Positions 1 to 12,005 are shown, counted from the stretch's first letter. The stretch: DNA of 64,000 bases from Apoda limacodes (GCA_946406115.1 OX291556.1:10632501-10696500), one strand, 5' to 3'. The notes: a model not told the origin generated them from the letters alone. Program-made: numbers and translations.

Positions 1-499
1 ATGTCGTCTCTAAGGAGAACCTTGACAAAGACCTTATATTCTGCAAGCTAAGCGTATAAAAATATTTCTAGTGATTAGTACTTAAATGAGTTAATTTTAT
101 GATAAATATGATATCTCCTTTCTAAATCTTTACATTCATTAACTAGTAGCATTAAAAGTGTGTTACTTTACTTTATATAAGAATATGCTGATATTTATCA
201 AATGCAGCTAAGACAATGTTAGTTTATTCACAAATTAGGCTATATCAAACTTAATTGGGGAGCACAGAAATTTAACACATTGTTTTAATTCTTGGTGACT
301 CGTTAGTTCTTACTCAACGCAGGTTGGGCGCCAATTGTAATTAGATTCAGTAATTTATCGTTAACAGCGTACCAAGTTAGTTGAAGTCAGATAACTTGTA
401 GTTGTAAGGAAAGTGTAATTGGATACTTTAGAATGTTTATTTATAAGGCATCTTAAAAATTATAAAGGTACTTAAATATAAAAACATAAAATAACACAT

Positions 500-590
500 C
501 TACATTTTCTCAACAACGCGAGTAAAAAGCGGCGGTAGTGGAGTTTTTAATTAAAACATGAGATTTAAGTTCAGATTTTTTGCTCGTTTT
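500..590 (+). repeat. Dispersed repeat fragment, copy 1
   Basis: The block with TCTCAACAACGCG and GTGGAGTTTTTAATTAAAAC is similar to 5310-5395 (TCCCAACAACGCAC and GTGGAGTTTTAATTAAAG). The family is unknown. The rest of 1-800 is AT-rich with no supportable feature. Confidence 0.45.
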
Positions 591-805
591 CCTGTTAACG
601 TAACTACTTACCCCAGTTTTAATTTATTTTACATAAAGCAAGCACTTTACACAGCGATCATTTGTATATTTTTTATATTGCTTACCCACAATTAGGGTAA
701 AAAACAGTTATTAAGAGAAGAGGATTTGTAATTAGTAACAAATAATATTTGTAAATAAAAATATATGATATAGTACGATTCTTTTGTTTAGAAGCTTCAA
801 TAGGT

Positions 806-875
806 GACCGCTTACCATCAGGCGGGCCGTAAGCTTGTTTGCCACCTTAGTGGTATAAAAAAAAAAAAAAAAAAA
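806..875 (+). mobile_element. Jockey LINE 3'-end fragment with poly-A
   Basis: It carries GGTGACCGCTTACCATCAGG through CCTTAGTGGTATA and a 19-base A run. It is nearly identical to the last 60 bp of the element ending at 19265. The fragment is so short that the insertion was truncated almost at initiation. Confidence 0.85.
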
Positions 876-1983
876 TATAAAAATCCATGTTATTGCAACA
901 CGACAATATAGATGATCTGACATATGAAAAGATAAGAAAAATATCATGTTTACGAAACAAAATGTTAGTCGGTTAAAGCTGCGGGCGTCAGCATGTTTTA
1001 CTAGTACATCATACAGTTTTATAACTTTAATAAAAAAAAAAATAATTAAAACAAACCAAGAACTGTGTACGTCCATGGATTTATATGAACTTCGTTTATA
1101 TAAGTTGCAACTGATTATTTTCTAAAACACATTATTTTATTGAGAACAAAGATGGCACTATTTATACAGAAACGAGGGAGAATGAGATACCTGAACCCCA
1201 TTACTGTCTGAAAAGCTACCTCATTGATCACATTTAATGCGTAAAGCCTCTAAAAATCCGTCAATTTATTTGGTAGTTACAAGGTAACAAGGGCTACGTT
1301 CGATGGCGTGCTTTGAAAGGGAAGTGTATTTATTACATACTGTGTTATTAAAATGTCTTTCCTGTAAGTACAAGATTTATTGGAAGGCCAAAATTTAGTA
1401 GTACCTAAAGATTGTATTAGTAACGATGAATTCGTTTACTTACCTACATTTAATATGCAATGTAAAATGTATTTATTTTTTATAGCTTAAATCTTAAATT
1501 ACCGGTATTAAATTCAAAGTTATGGGAAAAAAGGTAAAAAGTCTATTTTACTATTTACCCTGTGCCAAAATTTAAGTAACCTAGTTGCACAGATGCGACG
1601 TGAATAAAGCTAAAAAAGTTCATCTTATTGATTTTCTGGATCTAGTCAAAAAGTATTTTATGTTCTTATGAATATTCCTGTGCCAAAAAAAAACAATATC
1701 GATTAAACGAGAGAAAGAAGTTTGGAATCCCTTATGAATTTATACTAATTTATCTTTCTTGTTCCATCATAAAATCCTGACCACCATGTATCTATAACCT
1801 TTTCAATAAGACCATTCCAATGAGCCCAAAAATTATACCTCAGCTGCGAGTTGGGTGTTCTTATATGTTCTTGCAATATCATTGAACTAACAGGATACTA
1901 AATTTCGAACCGACCGTACGTGTGGGAGTTGCTCATATTCCTTCATCAACTAAAAAAGAGCTGATGATTTTCAAATAAAAAAA

Positions 1984-2103
1984 AGTTATTAGATTTCTGA
2001 AGGGTCGGCAACGCGCGAGTGATGCCCTTGGTGTTGCAAGCGTCCATAGGCTACGGTGACCGCTTACCATCAGGCGGACCGTAGGCTTGTTTGCCACCTT
2101 AGT
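1984..2103 (+). mobile_element. Jockey LINE 3' fragment
   Basis: It matches the last 40 codons of ORF2 (VIRFLKGRQRASD region) plus the 3' UTR up to CCACCTTAGTG. The poly-A is replaced by TGTGTGTAG. Divergence from the 16.75-kb element is low. Confidence 0.85.
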
Positions 2104-2329
2104 GTGTGTGTAGTTTAAAGAATGATATTTCAGAAAAAGCTCAATTTTTCCTTTTTTTCTTTTTCTTAATATTTAAAGGTGTTAAAAGAAACGATTACGT
2201 GCCCTATCTGCATCAAAACGAAATTAACGTCTGCCTCATCTTATTATGTACTGAGGGCTTAGCATGAAATGATTATCGTATTAGAAAAGTTTAGAGTTAC
2301 ACCACGAAGGTAACAAACAAGCTTACAGT

Positions 2330-2475
2330 CATCGTAGCCAATGGACGCTTGCAATACCTAGGGCATTTATTTCATACCACTATGATGGCAAACAAGATTG
2401 CGGTTAATGGTAGACGGTTTCCGCAGCCTATGGACGCTAACTAAGGGTTTAGTGGTATAAAAAAAAAAACCGTTT
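2330..2475. mobile_element. Composite of three Jockey 3'-end scraps in mixed orientation
   Basis: An antisense scrap (CAATGGACGCTTGCAATACC, 2340-2359) is followed by a second antisense scrap that restarts at the 3' end (ATACCACTATGATGGC through CCTATGGACGCT, about 2376-2441). A plus-oriented TTTAGTGGTATA plus A run (about 2449-2471) follows. This implies nested or serial insertions of the same family at one point. Confidence 0.6.
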
Positions 2476-2719
2476 GAACAGATTATTTTAGTTCATGGCT
2501 ATGATCATTATTTAATCAAGTCACCTTTCGTACAACAAAAACTAAATCAAAATCCGTTTGGGAGTTATGATGCCACAGATAGATAGATATATACACAGGT
2601 ACACACGTTAAACTTTTAACAACACCCCCCTTTTTTAATAGCTATAAAAAGATTTTTTGGTGTACGAAAGTTGACTTGATTAAATAGTAATCAAAGCTAT
2701 GAATTAAGGAAATCTGTTC
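2476..2719. repeat. Inverted-repeat (MITE-like) element
   Basis: Two 59-bp arms, 2476-2534 and 2661-2719, are inverted copies with about 9 mismatches. They begin and end with GAACAGAT/ATCTGTTC. The 126-bp spacer has a C run and no open frame. It looks like a small non-autonomous DNA element. It lies directly after the composite LINE scraps. Confidence 0.75.
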
Positions 2720-2764
2720 AATGTTTTGTTTCCTAGTTGATGAAGGAAGGAAGGAGGATGAAGG

Positions 2765-3035
2765 TGGAAAACCAAGCTTGCGGTTCTCCTGATGTAAAGC
2801 GGTCACCGCAGCCTATAGGCGCTTGCAACATCGGGGGCATTATTCGCCGAGTAACCACCCTCTAAAAATCTAATCAATTATTTCTTGAAGAACCCCACAT
2901 TTTAGTTCATAAGGAAAGCCTGGGCAGGGAGATCATTTCACAACATTCGCGTTCGCAGGAGGACTTCCCTTGGACCATACTGTAGGTACGTAACCATTAA
3001 GGTTCCAAAGTGTGAGTATGAATTCCCTGCACCAT
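2765..3035 (-). mobile_element. Jockey LINE 3' fragment, antisense
   Basis: It is the reverse complement of the ORF2 end: GCGGTCACCGCAGCCTATAG, then CTTGAAGAACCCCACA, then the GGGAGATCATTTCACAAC and GTTCGCAGGAGG blocks. It carries many mismatches and small indels, so it is old. Confidence 0.78.
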
Positions 3036-3427
3036 TTTATCCAATAGAAATGTGCCAAAGATGTCATTTGTCAAGGTTTTATTGGTTTATTTTGAAGAAT
3101 GTGCAAATAAACTAAAAACCATATAGTTACGATCCCGTTACTAAATGTTACACAGCATGTATAATATTAGGCATCAAATTCACCAAAATATTATCTTACT
3201 TATTTTCCTTAATATGTGTTTTATTTTCTCAGCCAAGCTTAAACACAATTCAAGACTACCTTGGTGATAAAAATGCATGGGATTAAATATTTATTAGTTA
3301 ACATAATTTACTTGATTGATTGTATATCAATACTTCATTTGTATTGATTATTCAAAATTAAAAGAGCGACTGCTGGATAGTTTCCTTCGTTTTTTTTTTC
3401 TTTTTGACTTCAAACGGTAGTAACTAG

Positions 3428-3560
3428 TAAAGTCAAAGTCAAAGTCAAAATGGTTTATTCAAATAAGGATTTTACAATCACTTTTGAATCGTCAAAGTAA
3501 TAAAATATTATTTTTTGAACCCTCCCACCTTCCCGCCGGTTCACAATGTTGTTGGTAAAC
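3428..3560 (-). mobile_element. Probable 3' end of another LINE, antisense
   Basis: It starts with three AAGTCA units and then a TGGTTTATTCAAATAAGG block. Read on the minus strand this is a 3' end of the TTTGAATAAA-plus-(TTTGACT)n kind common in insect LINEs. A plus-strand version lies at 37.40-37.45 kb. The body is not recognisable. Confidence 0.5.
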
Positions 3561-3604
3561 TTCGTAACTACTTAGTAGTGAACTATTGACTTGATATGAT
3601 ATCT

Positions 3605-3990
3605 TTTTTACTTCTTTCTTGAAGAATGCCATACTGTATTATTACTTAGAAAAAACCTTGGCGGGGAGCTCATTTCACAACCCAAGCGTTCGCGGGAGGA
3701 AGTCCATCTAAAATCGCACGGTACGTTACCATTTAGGTTCTAAGGTGTGAGGATGAATTCTCTGCCGATAGGGAGCGTTGCGATGGTAGATGGGCATTAT
3801 ATCAAACAATTTCTCACAACACATACAAGCGGTAGAACACACTCAGAGAGGCAAAGAATCCTTAGACTTAATATCGCTTGTGAGTTTAGGATCGTCGACG
3901 ATTCTCTTAGTTCGTCGTTGAACCGAGTCAAAAGGACAATCTGGTATCCGGGTGCGCCCGCCTCGGTTACCAGCATTACTCCATACACTT
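3605..3990 (-). mobile_element. Jockey LINE ORF2 C-terminal fragment, antisense
   Basis: It covers roughly the last 130 codons in reverse. Landmarks are GGGGAGCTCATTTCACAACC, GCGATGGTAGATGG, GATCGTCGACGATTCT and TATCCGGGTGCGCCCG, the last being the LWAGAPGYQ region. Open frames seen on either strand here are by-products. Confidence 0.8.
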
Positions 3991-4316
3991 ATAAAGTTGC
4001 AACCTTTTTACGTAAGTAAAGCGAAGATTCGTAAAACAAACATTTTGTATGAGAAAATATTTAGTGAAGTGGCGGTACTACCGGTGGGTGTAATATTAGT
4101 CATACAAAAAAGTTGCTTTGCATCAGTTCTCCTTAACTATTCGACTACAACAGTTAGTAAACTCATGCTAAGCCCTCTGAGCTAGAAGTAGAACACCAAT
4201 ATTCTTATAATTTTAGTAAATTATAAAAAGTATTTAAGCTTTTTAATAAATGTAGAAAATAAGTAGTATTTAAGTCTATATAGTATATATAGATCTATTA
4301 TTCACGAATATTGATT

Positions 4317-4400
4317 TTTAACTGACTTCAAAAAAGGAGGAGGTTCTCAATTTGGTTGTATGTTTTTTTTAATGTTTGTTAGCTCAAAATTCCGTCATTT
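4317..4400 (+). repeat. Fragment of a dispersed repeat (GACTTCAAAAAAGGAGGAGG type)
   Basis: A GACTTCAAAAAAGGAGGAGG motif is followed by TTCTCAATTTGG. The same motif occurs in reverse at 30655-30730 and its first bases at 19315-19330. It is a dispersed, probably non-coding repeat. Confidence 0.5.
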
Positions 4401-4797
4401 ATAAACCGATTTAGAAATATTTTACGTATAGGGAAGGATTTACCCACAGATTGGTTCCATCTTAATTAAGTAAAGACAAAGTCTAAGAAAACCAAAGGGA
4501 GTAATCAAATTTTTGAGAAATATGAGAACGTAATTAAACTTAATTTACCGTGTAAATTACTTAAATGCAATAAAGTGCATTTTATAACAGAACAAAAAGT
4601 ATAAAAAGATGCATTGATTTACACATAGTTGACAATACCAAAGTTACTACGAAAAACAACGAGATAATAACTAAGAAATAGTCTAAAAGTTATGACTGTT
4701 AGCATACTGTTAGAAGGAAAGTAGGTATCTTATTTGCGCAAATAGGCGCTTTCGTAACTCCTCGGCACTTGAGAGAAGAGAAGAAAGAAGAGAGAGA

Positions 4798-5137
4798 GAG
4801 AATACGATTCGGAGCGCCTCTCAGCATATGAATTTTCCTCTATTTTTTTTACACTTGCAGATAAAACACCACGAAATTTTGAAGACATGTTCTAGTAATA
4901 AATATCTAGGTCTGGTGTGTATCAGTCTTCTGTTAAATTTAATAGTTCAAAAGTTATACAAGATTTTAGTTTTTAGAGTTTTTAGTTAATAAAAATATTT
5001 TACAAGATTTTGGAAAACCACAGACATAGGTAGTTGGCTTGGGATTATGATTAAGAAATTTCACAGTGATTGATCAGTTAATGTCAAAAACAAATGAAAA
5101 ATTCGTTTGTATGAAGCCCGCCGTGAGTTGTATTCTC
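4798..5137. repeat. MITE-like element with terminal inverted repeats, copy 1
   Basis: About 340 bp. The left end GAGAATACGATT-CGGAGCGCCTC is mirrored at the right end, which is partly decayed (GCCGTGAGTTGTATTCTC). The right terminus is best preserved at 28.54 kb (GCGAGGCGCCGCAAATCGTA). The interior shares GAAGACATGTTCTA and TAATGTCAAAAACAAATG blocks with the copies at 9.75 and 28.5 kb. An open frame inside is incidental. Confidence 0.65.
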
Positions 5138-5309
5138 TTAAGGTTCTTAGTTGTTTTTTCCTACTACCTAAATCTGACGCTTTGTAAATTTATTACAGGA
5201 CAGGAAAAACATTTAGTAAAACGCCTTATGCTGGCAACATTTACAATCTTTACGATTTCTGACTACGAATTGTATTTAGATTGTTACAATCTAAGCTGAA
5301 ATTGTAGGT

Positions 5310-5395
5310 AACATCGCATTTTCCCAACAACGCACAAAACGGGAAACTAATTGTGGAGTTTTAATTAAAGTGGGAAAATCAAGTTTTAACTCTTT
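5310..5395 (+). repeat. Dispersed repeat fragment, copy 2
   Basis: It aligns by eye with 500-590 over about 85 bp with short gaps. It lies 170 bp after the MITE at 4.8-5.14 kb and might be part of a larger element. Confidence 0.45.
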
Positions 5396-5732
5396 TTCAC
5401 AATTCTTTTTTTGGCTTAAGCTTATTTAAATTAAAATTACCATAGATATTAAAGTTCGTTTTTATTGTGTTTTTCTTTAGCTTGAATACTATTTATGGAT
5501 ACTAAAATTGCGCTTAGTTATGTATATATGTACTTTGCATGACTGTTATAGGTTTAGGTATCCTATCCTAAGGTAAGGCAAAGCTATCCTTTTGGCGAAT
5601 TGCCAACGCCAACCCCCAGTATTTCGAATCGTTTGATAGGACAGGGCCGGATTAAGCCATAATAAGGCCCATTAAGGCAATGTAAGCGTCGTTGCCCTTC
5701 TCTTCTTAGTTATAGGTAGCATGTAAACCTTG

Positions 5733-5840
5733 CATAACATAACAACATCCCTGTTTCCCAAAGGCGTAGACAGAGCTCAAAGATTTCAATTTGCTACGAT
5801 TCTGGTATACTTTTTTTGGTTAAGCCACATGCACTCATAG
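5733..5840 (-). mobile_element. 3'-end fragment of the YGDD-type LINE
   Basis: The plus-strand text from CATAACATAACAACATCC through CTGGTATAC matches the 3' terminal 100 bp of the element at 52.33-52.42 kb, in the same antisense orientation and with several mismatches. It is an old, severely 5'-truncated copy. Confidence 0.75.
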
Positions 5841-5849
5841 TACATAGAT

Positions 5850-6310
5850 AGGTACATAGATAAGTTGTTGTACATATATTGATTTATGGGTTGTTTATAG
5901 ATTAATAGATTGGTATCATATAGATAGACCAATAGTTAGCACATAGATTGCTAGATATGTACAGTTCGTAGATTGATGAATAGATAGTACCTACATATAT
6001 ATAGATGGATGGGTAGTTCATAGATTGATTATTAATTTAGATATTATAGTATGTAGATTGATGGATAGGTTGTTTGAAGATATGTTGATAGGTAGTGCAT
6101 AGTATAATGTATTGATAGCTCGTACATATTTTGATGGACAGGTAATTCGTAAATAGGTGGATAGAGCGATAGGCAATACACATAATGATCATCATGTAGT
6201 TCATTATGGGTAGTTCATATATAGATGTGAAGGTAGAACATGGATATGTTGATATTTAGATAGGTAGTATGCAGCTTGATGGATCGGTAGTTTAAAGATA
6301 TAGTGTGTAC
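5850..6310. repeat. Degenerate GATA/TAGAT-rich minisatellite
   Basis: It consists of repeated variants of TAGATTGATGGATAGGTAG and GGTAGTTCATAGATTGAT, with an irregular spacing near 40 bp. A weaker patch of the same vocabulary lies at 7805-7935. No coding potential. Confidence 0.6.
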
Positions 6311-6402
6311 AAAGGGAAAACTTTCGATATTAAAATATGATGAAAAAAATAATTAGCTTACAACATTTGTTATATGTACTTTTTAAAATGTAAGAAGGGT
6401 CA

Positions 6403-6475
6403 AGGTGGCTTGTACTCCGCTGATGTGAAATGGTCACCGCAGCCTATGGACGCTTGCAACTCTGGGGGCAGTGCG
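6403..6475 (-). mobile_element. Jockey LINE 3' scrap, antisense
   Basis: GGTCACCGCAGCCTATGGAC and CGCTTGCAACTCTGGGGGCA match the antisense 3' end of the family. The sequence then departs into an unrelated GC-richer stretch (6475-6545). Frames on the minus strand here are remnants of this scrap and have no gene-like support. Confidence 0.65.
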
Positions 6476-7274
6476 GGTTTTAGGACTACCAGCACCCTGG
6501 GCGAGATTTCTATGATGCCTCTTAGCTGTTGTTGAAACCCATGTGAAAACAACCTTTCTATCAAAAACTTTCTCATAAAAATACTGAAGTCTTTGGTTTC
6601 CACAATTTCGGTTTCGATTGACAAAGTTGCCAAGTTTGTCAATAAGGTTTAACATTCAGATTTTGTCGATCATAGATAGGATTATATCAGATAAAGCTTT
6701 GATAACTTCTTCCGTGAATAGCAATTTAACCTTCAGGTTTAGTGACTTTAAAATTATCTATTTTAAATTATAAGAAAAATATAGTTAAGAAAATAAGCCC
6801 TTTCTTATCACATGGTACAGTTTGCATATCTTTTTAATTGGACTATAAAAGACTCCTTATATTAAAACAAAACATTTATATAGATTACACATCCGTATTT
6901 GGGTCACAGAAATGCATATCTGTTCCAAATTTCAACTTAACCAGTCCCGCAGATTTCGAGGAAATTTGTCTGTGACGGACAGACATAACCACGATTGATC
7001 CAAAAAGGGTTTCGTTTTTTATTCGGATGTTCGGAACCTACAACCTACGGAAATAGTTTTGGAGTACTTATTTATCAAATGTTATATGGCTCTTGTTCCG
7101 TTGACTTAACAATGTTGGTTAACACTTAAAGTAATAGCACACAAAAGTGTTAGCCACTTAAGAACGCTTTAACATTATTAAATCGGTCCCAATGTCAAAA
7201 TAAACAAGTGGCCCTTGTTTTAACTAGTTTATTTGTTTTAATTTGTTATCTTTGATAAAACTGTGTACAAAAAG

Positions 7275-7440
7275 TGTTTAATCCATACTAATATTATAAA
7301 TGCGAAAGTAACTCTGTCTGTCTGTCTGTCTGTGGCCACTTCACGCTTAAACCGCTGTACCGATTAAGAAGAAATTTAGCATGGAGATAGTTTGAGCACC
7401 AAGAAAGGAAATAGGCTACTAGAAAACGTTAAATGTGAGT
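7275..7440 (+). repeat. Common lepidopteran-type dispersed repeat with (CTGT)n
   Basis: ATCCATACTAATATTATAAA and TGCGAAAGTAACTCTG, four CTGT units, then CACGCTTAAACCGCTG form a pattern I know as a very abundant lepidopteran non-autonomous repeat (Helitron- or SINE-like; class from memory). A short antisense match lies at 12505-12560. A GAGCGCGGACGTAGCCGCGG motif at 8226 may mark the other end of the same element. Confidence 0.55.
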
Positions 7441-7950
7441 AGGTTTTTTTCTTTAATTGAGAATTGCAGTTGAAATTCTACAACGATAATCGAAATTAGG
7501 GCAGGTGGAAAGCGGGCAAAATCTAGAAAATAAATGAAGTTACGGCGTTCGTGGGATATGGTAACGAAGTCGCGGTGGCGTTGTGACCTGATGTGATTTA
7601 ACTAAATTAGCTATAGTGAAAATCATCGCAATATGTCAATAAGACGCTCACCTTGCTACATGCAACTCATGGTATACAAAATTAAGGGTGCAAACAATAA
7701 TATTGCTTTAAACTTCTATGTTATTAAACCTTTGAAAACCCAAATAAGATCTATTGTCGAGTCACAGTTTGGTTATAAATTGATACTTTAATGTTAAAAT
7801 AAATTAGGTAGTGCATATAGAGATCAATAGGTAGTAAATAGTTTCATGGATATGCAGATATTATGGTTAATATGTTTATATGTTTAAATGAATAGGTATT
7901 TTATAGATAAATATAATATATAGGTTTTGCACAGTAGTAACGTAATAGTA

Positions 7951-7979
7951 ACGTTTGTGTGTGTGTGTGTGTGTGTGTA
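7951..7979. repeat. (GT)n microsatellite
   Basis: An almost pure GT run of about 13 units. A similar run lies at 38977-38998. Confidence 0.9.
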
Positions 7980-9099
7980 TAAATAAGTATGTTTATTACT
8001 CCTTCAAGTTACAAAAACTAAACCGATTTGGAAACTTTGGAATGGAGAAAGTTTAAACTTTACATTTTATTAAAGGAAATTCAAAACCTTCCGCAGCAAT
8101 AACCATACCTGAATTATTTCTGTTATACAAATTATTAATGAATTAGCTACAGATACAGTTTGCTATAGCAAACTTCTTTACTATAATCAAGAAGTTGCTG
8201 TAGGACTCCCAGATCGATAATCGAATTGAGCGCGGACGTAGCCGCGGGAATATGTGTAAATGTCTGGAATTTTAACAAAATTTGTGTTGTTACGGTAAAT
8301 ATCTAAAAAATAATAAAAAGATAAATAGTAAGCATTTATAAGTAACAAAGAAGAAACATTTTTTTTTAAGTTTTTGTTTTTGCTGTGTCATAAAAAAGGT
8401 TGGTAATACATATACAAGCTGTAAACTTGGAGTGATTATAGTGCGAGATCTGAAGTAAACCGGCTCAACATAAGTCGGACTTAAGGCAAGGGCCCCAAAA
8501 GTGTAAAAAAAGTAGTAAATACTTGCACTACCTACTTAAATGAAATTGTTATTTCAGACGAGTCTATCGAAAAGTAATGCAATAGGAATTCCGATACAAA
8601 CTAAGTTCTACTTCAGGAAACTTGTGATGTTGTTTTAGCTCCTTCTTTGAATATTTAAACTTAACGTTTGTCAGTAGTTTGAGTACCAGTATGTTTCTAC
8701 GAACGCGGTAAATTTTCAATAAGGTTCTGTATCCGTAAGTGTCAAGAGCTTCGATTTACGAGGCAAGGCCCTTGATTTGTGGTTTGCAGGTTGTTCAGTT
8801 GACGCGGGTAAGTGTATGGTGCACTGCGGACAGTTTGCCGATACCATAGTGGTTCTACTATGTCAATAAGGGGAGAGTCATGGATCTCACATCTGGTTCT
8901 ATAGTGATTAGCAGTTAATTTATTAAAGTGATTACTATTATCGTTGAAGCTATGTATATTATTCAACTAATTTTAAGTATTTATAGTTTCCTTAAGGTGC
9001 AACGACTACCTTACTAGCGCTGCCAAACGCTATTCTTTGTTTCATATTGGTACAAAACAAATTTCAAAAAATAATGTTACAAACTAATTATTTTTTCGA

Positions 9100-9360
9100 A
9101 TACCTCGCAGCCTAGTTGGTAGTGTGGCCGACTGCTGTGCAGAGGGTGTGGGTTCGATTCCCGCACAGGACAAACATTTATGTAATAAGTATTTGTGTTT
9201 GTCTTGAGTCTGGGTGTAATTATGTATGATATGTATGTAATTACGAAAAAAATAAGTAATATATGTATTTGTATCCGTTGTCTGGTATCCTAAACTCAAG
9301 CATTGCTTACTTTGGGGCCAGAGGGCGCTGTGTGTAATGTCCCAATATATTTATTTATTA
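9100..9360 (+). mobile_element. tRNA-derived SINE, copy 1
   Basis: The head has a Pol III A-box-like AGCCTAGTTGGTAGTG and a perfect B box GGTTCGATTCC (9151-9161). The body has TTGTGTTTGTCTTGAG, TATCCGTTGTCTGGT and GAGGGCGCTGTGTG blocks, all shared with 14.9-15.13 kb. The tail is AT-rich. Not a functional tRNA: the cloverleaf is incomplete. Confidence 0.82.
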
Positions 9361-9751
9361 AGAACTATAGTTATAAGCTATATTTAGAACGTTATATTTC
9401 GTTTTTAGTGGCCGTTTTTTAGAAGAAACACTATCTGTAACTCATAGGCATATTCCAGATACACTATATAACTCTCTAAAAATAGCTTATAATTAGTTCT
9501 AAATATTTGGTTAGTAACCTTTTTGAAATGTGTTTTGTACAAAGATCAAACAAAGAATATCTTATTTCTATGTATGTATGTATTTACATATATTGTATTT
9601 CGTAATTCTATGAAGATTTTGTGTGTTTGTAAGATTGATGAACTAGGAATTTATAAGTCACTAGGAGTTGTTTTTTTTGTACAAATAGTAATTAGGCGCT
9701 GCTTAGGTAGTCACTGCGCCTTAAATTAAACATGAGTAGTACGTCATATGG

Positions 9752-10067
9752 TATGTAGCGCCTCGGAGCATGCTTTTCGCACGAATTTCTCGCTTATTTT
9801 TGACACTTGAATCAAACACCTCGAAATTTTAAAGACATGTTCTATAAATAAATATCTATCTAGGTATGAATCTGTGCCAGTTTCTTTTAAATTGTATAGG
9901 TTAAGAGTTATACAGGATTCTTATTTTTATACCAATGGTCTCAAATAAGATTTTTGAAATTTCACAGACATAGATATCAGGCTCGAGTCATGACTAAAAA
10001 ATTTAGAATGTTTGATTAGTAAATGTTACGAACAAATGTGAATTTCGTTTGTATGGAGCACGCTGTA
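9752..10067. repeat. MITE-like element, copy 2
   Basis: Collinear with 4798-5137 through AAAGACATGTTCTATAAATA, CACAGACATAGATA and TTTCGTTTGTATGGAGCACG. Both ends are eroded. Confidence 0.65.
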
Positions 10068-10904
10068 AAATAAACGCTGTAATAAAATGTATTATTCAAC
10101 GTTAAATAAATATAAAGTAATTTGTGTTTGCTATTTCATAGGTTTTCTATTACTTAAGTTAATGATACAATACGAAGTTACTTTTTTAATAAACAAAATA
10201 TAGTTCTAAAAGTTAAATAATGCCTACAAAGGTAAAACAATGAACTTATACAATTTGCTAAAGTTGATTATGGAAATAATAAAGATAGTCATTTATATGA
10301 GTCACACAATTACTGATGCAACACATAAGTGGCTAAATGAACTGGAAAACAATATGAAGCCACACTTAAAGGGATATGTCATTTCAACATTCACTAATTT
10401 TAGCATAATATTTTTAAAATTAAAAACTACAATAGTTTGTGTAGCAGAAATCGGCGATAACACCGCCTATTGTATATTGCACATTGTATCTAATAAAATT
10501 AGTGCTCCTTAGATTAGGATATTTGTTCGGTATACCATTCAGAATATTAATTATTATTATTATTCCATGTCACATAGCATGGTGCATAGAATTCTGCAAT
10601 TCTGTTTCTGAAAATAATATGTAATTTTGTAATATCATTACATAAATCATGTATAATGAAGATATAATTTATATTTTCAAAATTAAATACTCATTAATTA
10701 CATTTTGGTCACCGGCTAATCCAATTAACTAAAAACTCTTGTAAAAATGTCTTAAACCTGTACCTATACATCTTCATTGGCAGATTTATTTAACATCCAG
10801 ACAATTATAATAAGCTAAACAGGCTAATTTACCCATTTTATGTTTAATCGTGTATTATTATACCCATTAGATAAAAATAAAACTTCAAACGGTTCAAAGT
10901 CTAA

Positions 10905-11165
10905 ATGATGAAGTGGTGTACAAGAAGCGACACTTAAGTGTGCTTGGACAAAACGCTTATTGTTGCGTTGCTTGATAGGGAGCTAGTGGGGGTTGCGCGG
11001 AGCAGGCGGTGCGCCTTGTGCAAAAGCCCCACCGAAGAGGAGTTCTTAAGACCGGCCGTGCTGCATGGTTCAATATGGCTTACACGTGCCCGCTGAAGGT
11101 CGTAGGCGTTTGACCCCATCATCAACATCATCAAATTGTCACCGGTGTTACCATACACCTGCTGT
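10905..11165. other. GC-rich block, probably repeat-derived
   Basis: A sharp island of high GC in AT-rich DNA with a 74-codon minus-strand frame (SNAYDLQRARVSHIEP). I have an impression of meeting this translation as a repeat by-product but cannot name the family. No gene structure is evident. 10,070-10,900 and 11,170-11,880 hold nothing I can support. Confidence 0.35.
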
Positions 11166-11887
11166 GTTGCTGTGCTAGTCTCAAAATATCAAATGTATTT
11201 GTAAATACCTACCTGTAAAAATCTTCAGCTTCTGCGCACTTTACTATCAAAAAAGTCTTTTATTTTCTAAAACAAATATTATGGTAGGAAAAACTAATGA
11301 TAATATTTAAAAAGGTAATTTAATGTAAAGTAGTAAAAATTAATAATTTTTTTTTGATTTTATATGCTAAAAGATCATCTGGCTATCGCATTCTTCTATA
11401 TATTTCTTTTTTAAATTTGATTTCTTGGTCATGTTAGGCTAATTTATATAGCTTGTTTTAATAACCTGTCTTTGTGGTTACAATGCCATAGAATAAAATA
11501 ATAGACGGTTCTCTGGGGTGCTTCTGTGTTCACCTGCGAATATAAGGTTAGGGTAATTCTGGTTTAATTAATAATCTCCCTCAGGGAATGCTTGAAAGGT
11601 TTATATTGATTGCCTTTATATAAAACTACCGAATATCTTTATTATGCGCCATATTGTAAGTATTTAGGTGTCGATATTTAACATCATCGATGATATTCAA
11701 TGATAATCGAGTTTCTTATCATATTAAATTATATTGTTATACGTATGTACATATAAACAGATGACGTCATTAGTAATACTTAATTAACTTTAACTAACTT
11801 ACAAAAAACATGTATCTTTAATTTAATGTAAACACCTCAAACCTTGGTTGTTTGTATTTAATAATATTGTATATATAGTATATTACT

Positions 11888-12005
11888 GCCGCGGCCCGCA
11901 AACGTAGCATAACTGGACGATTACTCACGGTATGCAGGCCGAGGCATAGCCGAGGCACGCATCACAGAGTCCGGTTATGCTGAGTTGTGGCCAAGGCTTG
12001 TACCT
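11888..12005. repeat. Imperfect palindromic GC-rich segment
   Basis: GCATAACTGGAC near the left end is mirrored by GTCCGGTTATGC near the right end, with GAGGCATAGCCGAGGC in the middle. It could be a small hairpin-forming element. 12,010-13,370 shows no gene. Confidence 0.4.

Noticed and set aside
9100..9175. tRNA gene suggested by a perfect B box
   Set aside because: There is no complete acceptor stem or anticodon arm, and the same body follows in a second copy, so it is a SINE head.
10240..10512. 90-codon frame in AT-rich DNA
   Set aside because: No motif, no paralogue, an AT-driven composition (Ile/Lys/Asn), and it lies next to a MITE copy.
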